From Heterohyrax brucei (Eukaryota; Chordata; Mammalia; Hyracoidea; Procaviidae): DNA of 64,000 nt. The stretch lies in assembly GCA_028571685.1 (NCBI GenBank), contig CM053154.1:8779501-8843500 (forward strand). The letters run 5' to 3'. This document shows, in pieces, positions 22,597 through 33,950 of the stretch. Each line of letters starts with the position of its first letter. Position 1 is the stretch's first letter. Made by a program: the position numbers and the translations under genes. The notes under the pieces were generated by a model, which had not been told where the DNA came from, ran no database searches, and was given only the letters and a program-made list of their open reading frames with translations.

Positions 22597-23012
22597 TCGT
22601 TGCTTGCCATTCAGACAGCTCTGACTCAAGACCATCTCACGTATAACAGGTGACATGTTGCCCGGTCCTGTGCTGTCCTGATGGTTGCTGGTACGTTTGA
22701 GCCCATTCTTATAGCCATGGTGTCAGGCTATCTCATAGAAGGTTTCCTGCCATTTTTCTGGTCCCTACTTTGCCACATGTCTCCAGCAATTGGTCCCTTT
22801 TGATGACACATCAAAGTAATCAGACTGAAGTCTTGAAGTGTGATCTGTGAGTCACAGAGTTTTCAGTGGCTAATCTTCAGGAGTGGATTGCCAATCTTAA
22901 CTTCTTAGTCCGCTTGAAACCTGTCTACCAGGAGTGACCCTGCTGGTATTTGACTTACTGGTGGCCTCGCTTCCAGCATTGCAGCAACACAAAAGCCACC
23001 ACAGAAGAGGTC
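22597..23012 (-). mobile_element. Internally deleted RTE, reversed (3' tail joined to 5' region)
   Basis: The left part (GTTGCCCGGTCCTGTGCTGT, GAGCCCATTCTTATAGCCAT) is a reversed RTE 3' end. The right part (GACCCTGCTGGTATTTGACT, CTTCCAGCATTGCAGCAACA) is a reversed RTE 5' region. Endonuclease and most of the reverse transcriptase are missing. Confidence 0.6.
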
Positions 23013-23244
23013 CTTGAAGGCTTTTTTGAGAAAACTCTGAGAAATCAAAATCCAGACCTCAGAATAAAGGCACCATGTGGAAAAGCAACAAGGCAGGTTC
23101 AGCATCCACCTGTTATGGAATTAAGACTCAACAACTCTTACAAGTTCTAGAATGTGAGGGGAGTGTTATGAACGTGGCCCCTGGGAATATCAGAGAGAGT
23201 AAACAATACCCGAAAGTTCCACAGACAGGAGGGTGAGGAGACTC

Positions 23245-23475
23245 TGGCGCCCGGTTCTGGATGTGGCATCAGACCAGTTGCTGGAGGAGGACAGCCTGCT
23301 TGACAGAGGGTCAGCGACAAAGAGGGAGACCCTCCAGGCAGTGGGTTGACAGAGCGTCTGCAGCAGGGGGCTCAAGCACAGCACTGTGGTCAGGAGGGTG
23401 CAGGGCTGGGCAGTGTCTCCTTCTGTTGTGCGTAAACAAGGTCCTTGTGACTCACAGCTGGCTTCACGGCATCTG
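23245..23475 (+). mobile_element. RTE 3' fragment
   Basis: GGATGTGGCATCAGACCAGT corresponds to the RTE coding region for a FGHVVR-like motif. GGGTCAGCGACAAAGAGGGA and GGGCAGTGTCTCCTTCTGTT follow as the 3' end. Open in part (23261-23479) but short and rearranged. Confidence 0.65.
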
Positions 23476-24005
23476 GTAACAAGAAAAACAACCAAATTTG
23501 ATGTGGGGCGGAAGGGAAGATGACACGTCTTTCATCTTCAATAGCAGGCAGTGAAACTTGAAATACATAATCCTATCAAAATACAATAACGGCAAGCTCT
23601 CAATATTTTTATACTGCTTTTGGATCTGACTCGACGGCACATGGCTTGGCTTTGGTACCTTTTATATTGCTTGAATTTCTTTCTCTTTTTTTATGAGCAG
23701 AATTTTTCAAAAATCTAACCAAGATAGTGATTGTTCTTGAAGCATCTCATTTTGAGTTTTCTTCTCTCCATCTGGTTTGCTTCAAGAACAAAAAAAAAAA
23801 AAAGGAATTTCCATGTCTTTGAAAGGCAGCTGTCTGAATTCAAAGTCCTCAGGGCAAGGAACCAGCTGGGGGGCTGCAAACGAGAGCCTGAAAAGGTGGG
23901 GACCCCCTGCTTCCTGCTAAGGGGACTCAGGATCCACGGGTCAGGCCCCTGGGTCTCTGTGAGACTGCCAGTCTTAGAGAAAGTAGGAGTGGCAAGCTGA
24001 GCTCT
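23476..24005. other. Unique, gene-free sequence with an A-run
   Basis: A 15-base A-run lies at about 23789-23804. The rest is unremarkable. A short RTE tail-like piece (GATCTGACTCGACGGCACAT) is present near 23622-23642. Confidence 0.4.
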
Positions 24006-24463
24006 GTATTGGGGGTCAGACTGTCCCCCATTTTGTGATTGTAACTTTATGTTGAAGAGGATCAGGGTGGAATGTAACACCCTAGCTTAGGCCGCATGTC
24101 ACGTCTGTCATCCTATGTAAATAGATGTCTCCTTAAGGTGTGGCCTGGACCACCTCTTATCTCGCAAGAGATAAAAGGAAAAGAAAATGAGCAGAGATGG
24201 GGACCTCATACCACCGGGAAAGCAGAGCTGAGAACACAGTGAGTCCTTTGGACGCAGGGTTCCTGTGAAGAGAAGCTCCTTGTCCAGGGCAAGATTGATG
24301 ACAAGGATCTTCCTCCAGAGCCAACAGAGAGAGCAAGGCTCCCCCTGGGTTGACCTCCTGAGTTTGGACTTCTAGCCTCCTAAGCTGTGAGAGGACAGAT
24401 TTCTCTTTGTGAAGCCGTCTGCTGTGGTGTTTCTGTTACAGCAACACTAGATACCTACAACAT
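24006..24463 (+). mobile_element. Afrotherian LTR-like family, copy 4
   Basis: Truncated at its 5' end. It has CCATTTTGTGATTGTAACTT, GAGATAAAAGGAAAAGAAAA, TGGGGACCTCATACCACCGG, GGGCAAGATTGATGACAAGG and CTTCCTCCAGAGCCAACAGA in the family order, and ends GTTACAGCAACACTAGATAC. Confidence 0.8.
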
Positions 24464-24465
24464 AT

Positions 24466-24970
24466 GAGTCTGAAGATTCAGCTCACAGAAGCATCCTAGA
24501 AAAAGTGCCACCTACCTCACTTGGGATGCTGTGCACTGGTGAGTGGAACTCCTTCTGGAATGGCCATCAGAGCTGTCATTGTTTGTTGTACCCTTGATGT
24601 ACTGAAGGTCATCCAGATGTCTTCCTATCAATATTTCCTTTATCTTCAGGTAAAGAAAAATGTCACTGGGGGACAGATCAGGTGAGGGGGGGAGGGGGAT
24701 GTTCCAATACAGTTATTGGTTTGCTGGCCAAAAATTCTCTCACGGACATCTATACAATTAAGTACGCGAACTTGCCACCTTGCCAACATGCTCCATGGCC
24801 ATTCTAGAGCGAGTTCCAAAACTGTTTTGGAGGGTGGACTAGGCACGGGCACTGGTGCAGAGCTTCCCAAGGGAAGCATTTTGGGAAATGATATTCAGGA
24901 ACGAGGTTTGTAGCATTTAGAACAATTAAGTTTGGGAACTTAACTGTCGGACCTTGTAAAATGATACAGT
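24466..24970. mobile_element. Rearranged mariner element, copy A
   Basis: The left and central part encodes, on the minus strand, a mariner transposase C-terminal half (a PDLSPSDIFLYLKIKEIL-type stretch at about 24620-24690). The right part encodes the transposase C-terminus on the plus strand: FQNCFGGWTRHGHWCRASQG at 24814-24873. In a normal mariner the C-terminus occurs once, so this is an inverted arrangement. The left arm has lost part of the C-terminal code. It is dead: frames shift and much of the catalytic region is absent. The same arrangement occurs at 53476-54035. Confidence 0.7.
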
Positions 24971-25029
24971 ATATACTCTCCAGGCAATCTTCCGACCCTT
25001 TCACAGCTATCATCCCCTTTAATCTTCAC

Positions 25030-25140
25030 CTTCTTATCCCCATTTTATAGATGGGAAAATTGAGGCTTAGAGAGTCCTCGTAAAGATGCCTGAACCCGGG
25101 TGTTGCCAGTTCCCAATCCCTTACATTCAAGCACTATGTT
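25030..25140 (-). mobile_element. MIR fragment, reversed
   Basis: CCCCATTTTATAGATGGGAA and ATTGAGGCTTAGAGAGTCCT are the reversed MIR core. Diverged to the right. Confidence 0.75.
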
Positions 25141-26075
25141 GGTTTGTGCACTTGTGGTATGTTTAAACATAATTTGTTTCCTCTCTCGAACTGACGAGTG
25201 ACAACATGTCGAAAGGGAAGCAGGCAGGAAGGGAAAGAGAATGTCATAAAGTCATCAAGTCAGGGACATCTGCCAGCACCATCCCTCTTATCTGCAGTAG
25301 TGTTTGGAAAAAGAACAACCCTTTCTGCAGAACAGTAGACTTGGAGAACCGGCCGACTCTGAAGGCCGTGAGCTGGTGTGTGTGCACATGAGCACGGAGG
25401 CCCCCGAGTGTGGGATGTCTGCCTTTTCACTTGTTTTCTCTGCATAAATCCTGCATTTAATACAACAAAAAGCCTCTGCTGTGGCCTGCTTCTTGTTTAA
25501 AGGAAACAGCACCAACAACAAAGAGTTAGAAACTCAGGATACAACTAAAAGCTTTTACGTTAGTGATTTTACTGAGACAGAGGGCAAAAAAAAAAAAAAA
25601 AAACAAAAAACGGAGCCTGGCTTGCTAGAACCATGAGTTTGTCACAGCAGTCCCAGCCTTTCCTGGTACTCCCTCGACAAAGCCTTTCTGGTCTCACATT
25701 TGAAGCACTTGCTGTCTGGAACATGGAAAGTGCTTTCTTTGTAGAGAAAACTCTAACACCTGACCATTGGTGCAAAGAAGCATCTGGAGAATTTTCACAA
25801 CTTGGGCAGAATGAAGATTCTGGGGCCCTGGTTGGTCTCAGTGATGGTGTATTTGAGTTTCTGTGATGTCACTTCTTCATTGTCCGACATAGGTCAACAA
25901 GGAAGCTCTCCCAGAGATGCTCAGGGCCTGCTGCTGGTTCCCAGGGCTGATGGGTCAGGTGCTTTACAGATGTGTGTTCGGGCCGAGAGAGCAGGACATG
26001 AAAAGATCTGGAAGGGCACAGTCACACGGTGACTGGGGACTCTGAGTGACTGTCTAAGGGTGCCTGTCTAAGCTG
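25141..26075. other. Unique, gene-free sequence with an A-run
   Basis: An 18-base A-run (about 25586-25603) interrupts unremarkable sequence. The overlapping frames at 25569-25775 minus and 25633-25866 plus are not recognised. No splice-flanked exon is evident. Confidence 0.4.
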
Positions 26076-26530
26076 ATGTTATGGCTTGATTTGTGCCCCA
26101 TCTCAAAGAGTACATAAAATATATACTGGAGTCCTAAGCTCTCTACTGATGATGAATGAGATCTTGTTTGGGAAACCAGGGTTTCTCTTTGAAGATATTA
26201 TTAGCTAAGTCATTTCTGGGTTGGTGGGTCCTCATTCTTCTTGAATGGGGTCTCATTAAAAGGGAAAACAGAGATGGAAACAGAGTCATATACTGGGGGG
26301 TAGAGGACAGGTGCTGCACTTAGATGCCTGTAAAAATCTGGGAACATCAAGAAACACCCAGGACTCCCCAAAGTGGAAAGAGACAAGGAAGACACTGACC
26401 CTATAGCAGACAACCCATGGCCCTGCCTGTGCCTGGGTTCAGACACCAGGTCTGTGAGACAGCTCAGTTCTGTTCTTTAAAGCCACTCACTTTGTGGAGC
26501 TTCACTATGACAGCCTTAGAGCTGAGACAG
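26076..26530 (+). mobile_element. MaLR-type LTR relic
   Basis: It opens GATGTTATGGCTTGATTTGT, like a MaLR LTR, and closes with TTTAAAGCCACTCACTTTGT followed by an ACTATGACAGCC block. The middle is poorly conserved. It is a different family from the nine-copy one. Confidence 0.5.
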
Positions 26531-27114
26531 ACGGTGGCGGGTGAGGTCAGAGGGGTGGGGGCTCCCAGAACTTGAAGGCCTCCGGGTGATCCCCCCAGAG
26601 CCATCTGGTCTGATGCGTGGTTGCCTACTGCACATCATAGGGACACGCATAAGCTTGTACAGTGCAAACCCTGAGTAACTGGACACACTGACCGGTCTCT
26701 GCTTAGGGCCACGAGTGTAACCTGAGGACAGCGGGAAGCCTTCCTGGGGCTGTAAGTGGGGCAGTGACCCAGTTGTAAATGTGGGTTAACCAGTTGATGC
26801 TGGCTGTGGAGATGGCGTTGGAGGAGGAGGAAAGAGTGGACACCGGTTAGCAGGAAGCCAGGATCGTCTAGGCAAGGGGTGACAGTGCTGAGAGAGAGGA
26901 CAAAGGTGGCTGGCCCCGTGGTGTACTCTCCAGGGCCTGGAGCAGCAACAACCATGCTCAGAATAGGGACGAGGCCCAGCTGTTGTAAACCATGTCCACA
27001 TGTGAAACGAACTCCCATGTGTGACTGCACCACTCAAATGGTCCAGGACTGTTGTCCTCCACAGTTTCAGTGATTCTTGAAAAATTGCTTTGTTGCCAAT
27101 TTAGGACATTTCTA
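26531..27114. other. Unique, gene-free sequence
   Basis: Nothing recognised. The 132-codon minus frame (26635-27033) is without domain signature. Confidence 0.4.
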
Positions 27115-27588
27115 ATTTTGTCCCCCAAAATGTGTGCATCAAGTTGGCTAGGTCACAATCCCCAGTATGGTGTGGTGGTCCTCCAGTCTGTGATTATAAT
27201 CTTATGTTAAAGAGGTAGGATTGCGTCATGCTTAGTCCGGTCACATCCCTGATCCTGTGTAAAGGGGGTTCCCTGGGAGTGGCCTGCACCCCCTTTTATC
27301 TGACAAGAGATAAAAGGGAAGTTAGCAGAGGCTTGGGGACCTCGTACCACCAAGAAAACAGTGTCAGGATCAGAGCATGTCCTTCGGACCTGAGGTTCCT
27401 GCCCTGACTGAGGGAAGACCAATGACAAGGACCCTCCCCGGGAGATGGTGGAGAAGTAAACCTTTCTCTGGAGCCAGGTCCATGAATGCGGACTTCCGGC
27501 CTCCTGGAGTGTGAGAGAATAAATGTCTCTTTGTTAAAGCCATCCTCTCGTGGTACTTCTGTTAGAGCAGCGCCAGACGACTATGTCA
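27115..27588 (+). mobile_element. Afrotherian LTR-like family, copy 5
   Basis: CCCCCAAAATGTGTGCATCA, GTTGGCTAGGTCACAATCCC, GACAAGAGATAAAAGGGAAG, GGGGACCTCGTACCACCAAG and a 3' end TAGAGCAGCGCCAGACGACT. It has an AATAAA-type signal near 27517-27523 (GAATAAATG), in the expected place for an LTR polyadenylation signal. Confidence 0.8.
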
Positions 27589-28079
27589 GGTGCCTCTTCT
27601 GTGCTGGTCTTCAATGCCTTTTCGCCACTATGACTCAGCTGCAGTGCCTGATGCACCCACCCCACCTCGACTCTGGAGAAGCAGAGCAACCTGTGGGCTT
27701 GAGACGGGAAAAGTGTGTGTCCCTAGCATGCCTGGGGCCACATTTGCCTGGTCCCTCTCCCCGAGGCGAGCCCTGGGCCAGGTGGACTTGGCTGTGCCCA
27801 GACCATGGTGGAGAAGTGACAGCATCCGGGTCTGGGTCGGCTGGATGAACAGCAAAGTGTGTGTGAGAGGCCTGGGAGTCACGAGCCGCAGCTGACGGTA
27901 ACTCAATGAGATGGATTGACACAATGATGTGCCCTGGAAGATGGGGCAGGACCGGACAACCTTTCCTCCTCTTGTGCTCGAGGTCTCTGTGGTTGAAGCC
28001 AGCTCGTGGGTGACTGTCAACAGGCCAGGACCACAGTTTGTCAGTCTGGGTACAGTGACGACTTGCATGTTGTTGTGAT
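27589..28079. other. Mostly unique sequence with possible RTE scraps
   Basis: Short RTE-like words appear (GAGATGGATTGACACAATGA, GGCAGGACCGGACAAC), but I cannot define an element. The 210-codon minus frame (27628-28260) crosses these and shows no domain. Confidence 0.35.
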
Positions 28080-28450
28080 GCCAATGCTGTTTCCCATCCC
28101 CAAAGTTTCCCTGTGGTGGGCGGTTCTCAGCAGAGCTTCTAGACAGACAGACTAGGAAGAAAGGCCTGGAGACGTGCTTCTGAAAACCAGCCGGTGAAAC
28201 CGCAGGGCTCGCACAGAGCACTGTCAGACTCACCGCTTTGGGCACGTCAGCAGGGTGCATCTGTTTCCAGAGGGCATCGTGCTTGGTGAGTTAGGGGGCC
28301 AGTGAGGGCAAGGGAGATCCTCAGTGAGGTGGCTGACAAAGTAGCCTCGGTGCTGGACTTGAACGTCCCCAGGATGCTGATGGATCAGGCAGTGCTTCTC
28401 TCTGTCTTCCGTAAGGTCACTGTGAGTCAGAATTGACTCAATGGCAGCTG
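28080..28450 (+). mobile_element. Internally deleted RTE composite
   Basis: CAGACTAGGAAGAAAGGCCT and GCTTCTGAAAACCAGCCGGT match the RTE 5' region. TTTGGGCACGTCAGCAGGGT is a reverse-transcriptase tail piece. GTCACTGTGAGTCAGAATTG is the 3' end. The middle of the LINE is gone. Confidence 0.6.
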
Positions 28451-28634
28451 TCTGTCTACAGGTCAGGAGCGTGCGCTTCCAGGAGAGCAAATGTGCTCCG
28501 GTTCTCATAGCTGTATAGAAAGCCCTGTCCTCTGCTCTGGCCTTGCCCCACACGGACAGAACAGAACAGCAGTTGTCTACCCACAACAGAAACTCAGGAA
28601 AAGGCGAAAGAAAGAAGGAATCCACACTTACTTT

Positions 28635-28750
28635 TGAATTGCAAAGATGGATACTGATGTGCCAGCCACTGGTAAAATGACTCAGGACTGGGCAGTGTTT
28701 TGTTGTCAAGTAAGGTCACTGTGAGTCAGAGTTGAGAGCAACTATCTGCG
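28635..28750 (+). mobile_element. RTE 3' tail fragment
   Basis: GACTCAGGACTGGGCAGTGT followed by a GTTGTCAAGTAAGGTCACTG block and GAGTCAGAGTTGAGAGCAAC. Diverged 3' end only. Confidence 0.6.
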
Positions 28751-28854
28751 TCTATCTGCTTGTCTGTGTTTCTCCCTGCTTCTCTACCTGCCAGGGTGGA
28801 TTTGAGTGGCAATCAACTTCTGGGCAGTGGGTTTGATTTGTTTTTGGTTTTATC

Positions 28855-29062
28855 TGTCTGTCTGTCTATCTCTCTGTCCATCCATCCATGATTGCCCCAC
28901 CTAGCTATCTGTGTACCTCTCTACCTCCCTGCGTAACTACTCACCTACCTGCCTGCCTCCCTAGCTCTCAATCTGTTGTGTGTCTACCTAGGTACCTGTC
29001 TGTCTGCCTCCTTAGCTATCTTTCTCTCTCTGTCTCTCGCTTTCTTTGTCTATCATCCATCT
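28855..29062 (+). repeat. Impure CTGT/CTAT/CCTA tetranucleotide tract
   Basis: Runs of TCTG, TATC, CCAT and CTAC alternate over about 200 bases. Strongly pyrimidine-biased and likely variable in length. Confidence 0.75.
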
Positions 29063-30074
29063 GCAGACCAGAAACAGGGCCGATGCAGACATTATTCAGA
29101 CCCTGGGAGGCAGGGACACCCCCCTGGCATGGGGGTTTCAATCAGTGGGATAATTTAAAAGGCACATAGAGCCAGCTCTGGGAGGGGCCTTCTGGAGGCT
29201 TCCAAGGAGGCCTCTTTTCAGACTTTCACGTCAGAGTTTATGTCAGCTGGACACCTTCATGGCACCAAGCATGGAGGCTGACCATCCCGTGTCCTTGGAC
29301 CAGTCATCAAGGAGGCAGTGCCCTCCAGAGAAGTCCTGATCCAACAGGAGAGGGGAGGCCTTGTTCCCGCTCTTCCACATCAATGATGCTGTCACCAGCT
29401 CAGGCTGAAGAGCTGCTTAAGCAGCCGCCTGGCGAGTTATCTAAGGACATGTCTTACCCAGCTCCCCAGACTCTCAGCAGTGTTTTTCACTCAGCGTTTT
29501 AAACTCGGGCGGAACAGGAGGCTCATTCCTCGGTGGATGTGGTGTGCTTCCTAGGCCAGAACATTCCATCTCGTCGACCCGTTGGCCAGGCTTCCCACGC
29601 CGACACGCGGCCAAAGCCTCACACCTGGTCTGCAGCCCACGCCGCGGCCGGAGGAGCCGGAGTTGACCCCAGGAGGCTGGAGACGGCCTGAGCGTCTTCA
29701 AGTGGGAACAAGTGCTTGAGTTCCCCTTTGATAAAAGAATGTTGGCAACGCAGTGAGGATTCGGTCTGCTCTCCAGAGGGCGGTGGGGCTTATGGAAAAT
29801 TCTGCGAATAATTCCAGAGTGGCTGTGTCCCACCTGGAAATTCTCACCAAGCATCTCTGTGGAGAGTGCCACAAAGGGAAAAGAGAGTAGGAAGCAAGAA
29901 CGGGTTACCCAACAAGTAAGGTATACGCGGGCTGAACTGCTGACTCACTGGTTTGTAAAAATGAGGTGAACCGAGTCACTACAGACTAGCAAGAAACACA
30001 GCTAAGCCCGTGCACACCGTGTTTACTGGTTGATTTGTCCCAGTAGGAAGAAGGGTTTGCTGGAACTCTGCAAT
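29063..30074. other. Unique, gene-free sequence with a CpG-rich pocket
   Basis: About 29565-29665 has a local rise in CpG (ACACGCGGCC, CACGCCGCGGCCGG). It is too short for a typical CpG island and no exon is seen beside it. A CTCF-like word lies at 29771-29787. Confidence 0.4.
29771..29787 (+). promoter_or_regulatory. Weak CTCF-like motif
   Basis: CTCCAGAGGGCGGTGGG is a partial match to the CTCF core. Low certainty. Confidence 0.2.
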
Positions 30075-30300
30075 TGTTTCTTAGCAAAGTGGAATCCCGG
30101 GATGGTACAAACGGCTCACACACTTGACTGCCTACCAAACCTCGGTGGTTTGCGTGCACCAGTGGTGCCTCAGAAGAAAGGCCTGGCTATCTACTTCCAA
30201 ACCCAGCCACTGGGAACCCCACATGGCACAGCTCTACTGTGACACACAGGGGCCGCCAGGAGTCAGAAGCTACTCACTGGCAATGGGTTTTCTTAGAAAA
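30075..30300 (+). mobile_element. AfroSINE, long-body type
   Basis: CCCGGGATGGTACAAACGGC is a degraded head. GTGCCTCAGAAGAAAGGCCT and ATCTACTTCCAAACCCAGCC are the long-body region. It ends near ACTCACTGGCAATGGGTTTT. Confidence 0.85.
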
Positions 30301-30714
30301 GCAACCTGGTTTTCCCAGGTCTAGAAAAGGAGAACGTTTGGATGCTGGTATGCACGTCTCGTTCCAGTCCCCTTGTTTCAAAGACAAGAGAACAGACTAA
30401 GAGGTAGAGGATCTCCTGCAGAGCCAGTAAAACCCAGCTTTCTGAGGTTGGCAAATTCTCGTCTGCTGCTTTGAGTGCCACAGAAGATGCTCTGTTTCCT
30501 CCCAGGAAGGAAGGGTGTGAAGTTAATATCTAAGGGGAAGCTCTCTGTGCCACTCAGGGACTGCGTTTATTCCGCTGTGTGGACTGAGTCCATGGACACA
30601 TCCTCTCTGGGCTCTGAGTTAGCATCTTCCACCAGCTCACGCAGCCGTCACAGGAGAAAAGCAGTATTTAAATCCGGTTCAGGCTCACTCCCAAACCTAA
30701 GGCTGTTGTACCAT
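30301..30714. other. Unique, gene-free sequence
   Basis: Nothing recognised. Confidence 0.4.
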
Positions 30715-31132
30715 GTTGTTATTATGGGTTGAATTGTGTCCCCTGAAAAGATACACTGAAGTCCTACTTCTTGGTGCCTGTGACCATGACTTGCTTAGAA
30801 GTAGGGTCTTCTAAGGGGATGTAAGTTAAACCAACGTGAAGTCAGATGAGAGTAAAGTAGATTGTAATCCAGATGGTGTGGTGTCTCTCTGAAAAAGGAA
30901 AAGAGATGCAGAGAGGATGCCGGCCCCTTGCAGATGCATCTACACACCAAGGAGTCCCTGCGGAGACCAGAAGCTGAGAGACCAAGACAGGATCTTCCTC
31001 TAGAGCCTTCTGAGAGCATGGGACACCCTGGCTTTGGCTTCTGGCCTCCAGGACTGTGAGGGGATGCACTTCCATTGTTTTAAGACACTGTGGTTGTGGT
31101 ATTTTGTTAGAGCAGTCCTGGGCCACTGATGA
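30715..31132 (+). mobile_element. MLT1-type MaLR LTR
   Basis: It opens ATTATGGGTTGAATTGTGTC, continues AAGATACACTGAAGTCCTAC, and ends GCCTCCAGGACTGTGAGGGG followed by a TTTTGTTAGAGCAG block. That order is typical of old MaLR LTRs of MLT1 type. No internal sequence. Confidence 0.75.
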
Positions 31133-31804
31133 CCTGGGCACAAAGAGTTGCTGACATGTTAATCTCTTCCTGAGCGGTGGCACACTGCAGGTGGCCCAGT
31201 GGGAGTTGTGACAGGCGATCATGGCCATGGGCTCCTCTGATTAAACACCATAGAGGATGCAGACTCAGCTCGCACAGACACGACTTCTTAGGGCTCTCCA
31301 CTGCATACAGACTTCTCCCATCCCACAGGGCGGTTCCCTGGGCAGCAGGGCTCTGGCTCCTTCATCTGACAGGAGGACCATGAGGGTGGCTTCCCTGCAG
31401 GTGCAAAGTGGACTTATCACATTGCTCAGCCCTGTCACCCCCTCAGCACTCTCCTTCCACCCATGGGGACCTGTCAGCAGTATCTGGGCAGCCAGTGCCT
31501 CCAGTGCAAGCAGGGGTGAGGCTTCTAGGACCCTGTTTGCTGTTTCTGAGATCTGACCTCATTGGGTCTGCACTTCAGGGGGCTGAAAGACAGCCATTCA
31601 GAAACGCTGGGGGCATACCTGGCCTTCTGGAAGTCAAGGGCCACCTTGAGACCAGCCTGCTGCTCATCACTCATGTCCTGCCCAGCCACCAAAGGACTGT
31701 CCCTCTGAGATTTGATCCAGGCTCCTAGAGCCTTCGAGTAGTGCATATTGATGTTATTCTGGCTGCTGCTGTCTTTGTGGCCATACCAACCAATCAACAG
31801 ACAG
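31133..31804. other. Unique, gene-free sequence
   Basis: Nothing recognised on either strand. Confidence 0.4.
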
Positions 31805-31990
31805 AACTCGACGGTCGCTGCTGAGTTGATTACAACTTATGGCAACCCTGTGTGTATTAGAGGAGACCTGAGCTCCGTACTGCCTCCAAGGCGGTGAGAT
31901 CAGCAGCCCTGTCTTCTGAGGTGCCTCTGAGTGAAATCAAACCACCAATCTTTCAGTTCGTAGCAGAGCGTTTAATTTCCCAGGGGCTTG
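31805..31990 (-). mobile_element. AfroSINE, reversed, diverged
   Basis: GCTGCTGAGTTGATTACAAC and TTATGGCAACCCTGTGTGTA at the left; AAATCAAACCACCAATCTTT and GCAGAGCGTTTAATTTCCCA at the right. Confidence 0.7.
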
Positions 31991-32070
31991 TGTATTCAAA
32001 TGTTTGGCTCTGCTGCCCTGGTTTAAAAGATAATTTTTTTAAAGGCACAGCTCATGCCTCCTATACACAT

Positions 32071-32190
32071 GCAGGGAAACCTTGTTGGTCTAGTAGGTTA
32101 AGTGTATCTGCTGACCAAAAGGAAGTTCTGTTCTGTTGTAGGGGGTGGTTATGCTTCAGAATCAACTCAACAGCACACAGCAACAACCGC
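32071..32190 (+). mobile_element. AfroSINE, internally deleted
   Basis: CAGGGAAACCTTGTTGGTCT is the head. The B-box area and body are deleted. The tail CTTCAGAATCAACTCAACAG ends in an ACAACAACC-like run. Confidence 0.75.
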
Positions 32191-32727
32191 AGCAATCCTC
32201 AGCTCAGGTGGGGCTCAGGGGAGGGTCCTGCCCCCGGCGAGTGAAAACCCAGCTGTGCCGGCCTCAGGTGCTGCAGCTTTGGAGTTCTTTGGCCCAGTGT
32301 CCCCAAAGGCAGAGGCAAGTGGACGACTTCTGGGGCAGAGGGTGCAGCCCGCCGTAGGTGTGAGGGTCTTAGGTTTTAGCTGAGCTGTTTCTGTGTTTTC
32401 ACTCTCTCCTTTATTTGTGTTGTTTGAAACAGAAATCTAGTGTTTTCAAATGACTTCGCATGCAGAAAATGGAGAGTCCCAGGAGAAGTTCCAGGCTTGT
32501 CCTGTCATGTTGAGGGTAGCCGCCACCCTCCATGGGGTTGGATATACCAGTGGGAGAATCCAGGTCAATCCGTGATCCCAGCAGGACACACACGTTGTGA
32601 CTTCTGTTCATTAAAAATCCACTCTTGGCTTTAAATGCTGAAGGCTGGGAGAGAGAAGGCTCTCTCTTCATGTGGAACAAAGAGATAAATGCACTCAGCC
32701 TCGCGCAGAGCCTCAGAGAACGCCTAC
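32191..32727. other. Unique, gene-free sequence
   Basis: Nothing recognised. Minus frame 32411-32851 has no domain signature and runs into a SINE. Confidence 0.4.
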
Positions 32728-33025
32728 TAGAGTCTACTTCTGAAAAATCAGTCATCGAAAACCCGAGGGAGCGGTTCTGCCTGGCACCTATGTGGTCACC
32801 GCCAGTCTGAATTGACTTAACAGCAACTACAACAACAACTGGGTGATGCAAATGGTTAACGCACTCAGCTGCTAACCAAAACTTCAGAGGTTCAAGTCCA
32901 CCCAGAGGTTCAGTGATCTGCTTCTAAAAAACCAGCCACTGAAAACCCCATGGAGCACATTTCTACTCTGACACAGATGGAGTTGCCACCAACCGGAATC
33001 CAGCTGACAGTTCTGGTTTATTGGG
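32728..33025 (+). mobile_element. Two AfroSINE copies head to tail
   Basis: The first (about 32728-32842) keeps only the 3' half: GTCTACTTCTGAAAAATCAG and GTCTGAATTGACTTAACAGC, ending in an ACAACAACAACT tail. The second (about 32843-33025) has GGTGATGCAAATGGTTAACG, AGCTGCTAACCAAAACTTCA, CCAGCCACTGAAAACCCCAT and a tail near CCGGAATCCAGCTGACAG. Confidence 0.85.
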
Positions 33026-33475
33026 TGATCGCTGAAGTATGCATGGAGAATGTGAAAACAAGGGAAAGAAGCCTACTTTGGGGGCATAATAGTTAAAACA
33101 GACGCACACAGGGTTTAGATTTGAGACCTGTAAACTCATTGGAAAGTGACAAGTGATTCCAGGCTGGACAACTGTCGTTAAATGGAATTCTGGAGAGTAT
33201 CCAGGGAATGTCTGTGTGTCACAGCAGGAGGGTTCCATCAGTCATGAGACAGGAGAAGGAGGAGGGGTGGGCAGTCCCTCCCTGCAGGAAGGCAGGGGCT
33301 GTGGGCTGTGGGTCTTCCTGGCCTCAATGGGACAGAGGCAATGCGTTGCCATGGAGGAAGGCTTGGGGACTTCAGGTCTCCACGGTGAGGGGTGCTGGGT
33401 GCTTAGCAATCGGGAGATGTGGATCTGGGCTCTAGGGATGAGGGCGTCTTGAGGATGAGATGAGACCCTTGACAT
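33026..33475. other. Unique, gene-free sequence
   Basis: Nothing recognised. Overlapping frames on both strands at 33153-33475. Confidence 0.4.
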
Positions 33476-33950
33476 CTGTCATAGATTGAATTGTGTCCTC
33501 CCCCAAAATGGGTGCAGTAATTTGCCTGGACTGTGATTAACCTGTGTTGTGTGATGTTTTTGCGTGTTGTAAATCCTGCACCTATGATGTTAAAGAGGGA
33601 AGACAGGCAGTAGTTGTGTTGGTGGGGCAGGACTCAGTGTGTAAGATTGCGTTGTGTCTTGAGGCAGTCTCTTGAGACACAAAGGAAAGGGAAGCAAGCG
33701 GAGAGTTGGGGACCTCACATCACCAGGAAAGAAACAGTGCCGGGAGCAGAGCATGTCACCAGGACCTGGGTTTCCTGAGCCTCAGCAGCTTCCAGTTCAG
33801 GGGAAGATTGATGACAAGGACCTTCCTCCAGAGCCGACAGGGAGAGCCTGCCTCAGGAGCTGATGCCCTGAAGTTGGACTTGGAGCCTAACTGGACTGTG
33901 ACATAAAATTTCTTTTTGTTAAAGCCATCCACCTGTGGCACCTCTGTTAT

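Noticed and set aside
25586..25866. Processed pseudogene marked by an A-run
   Set aside because: The A-run lies upstream of the open frame, not downstream; no target duplication or recognisable protein was seen.
27628..28260. 210-codon minus frame
   Set aside because: Crosses an RTE-derived composite and unique sequence; no domain.
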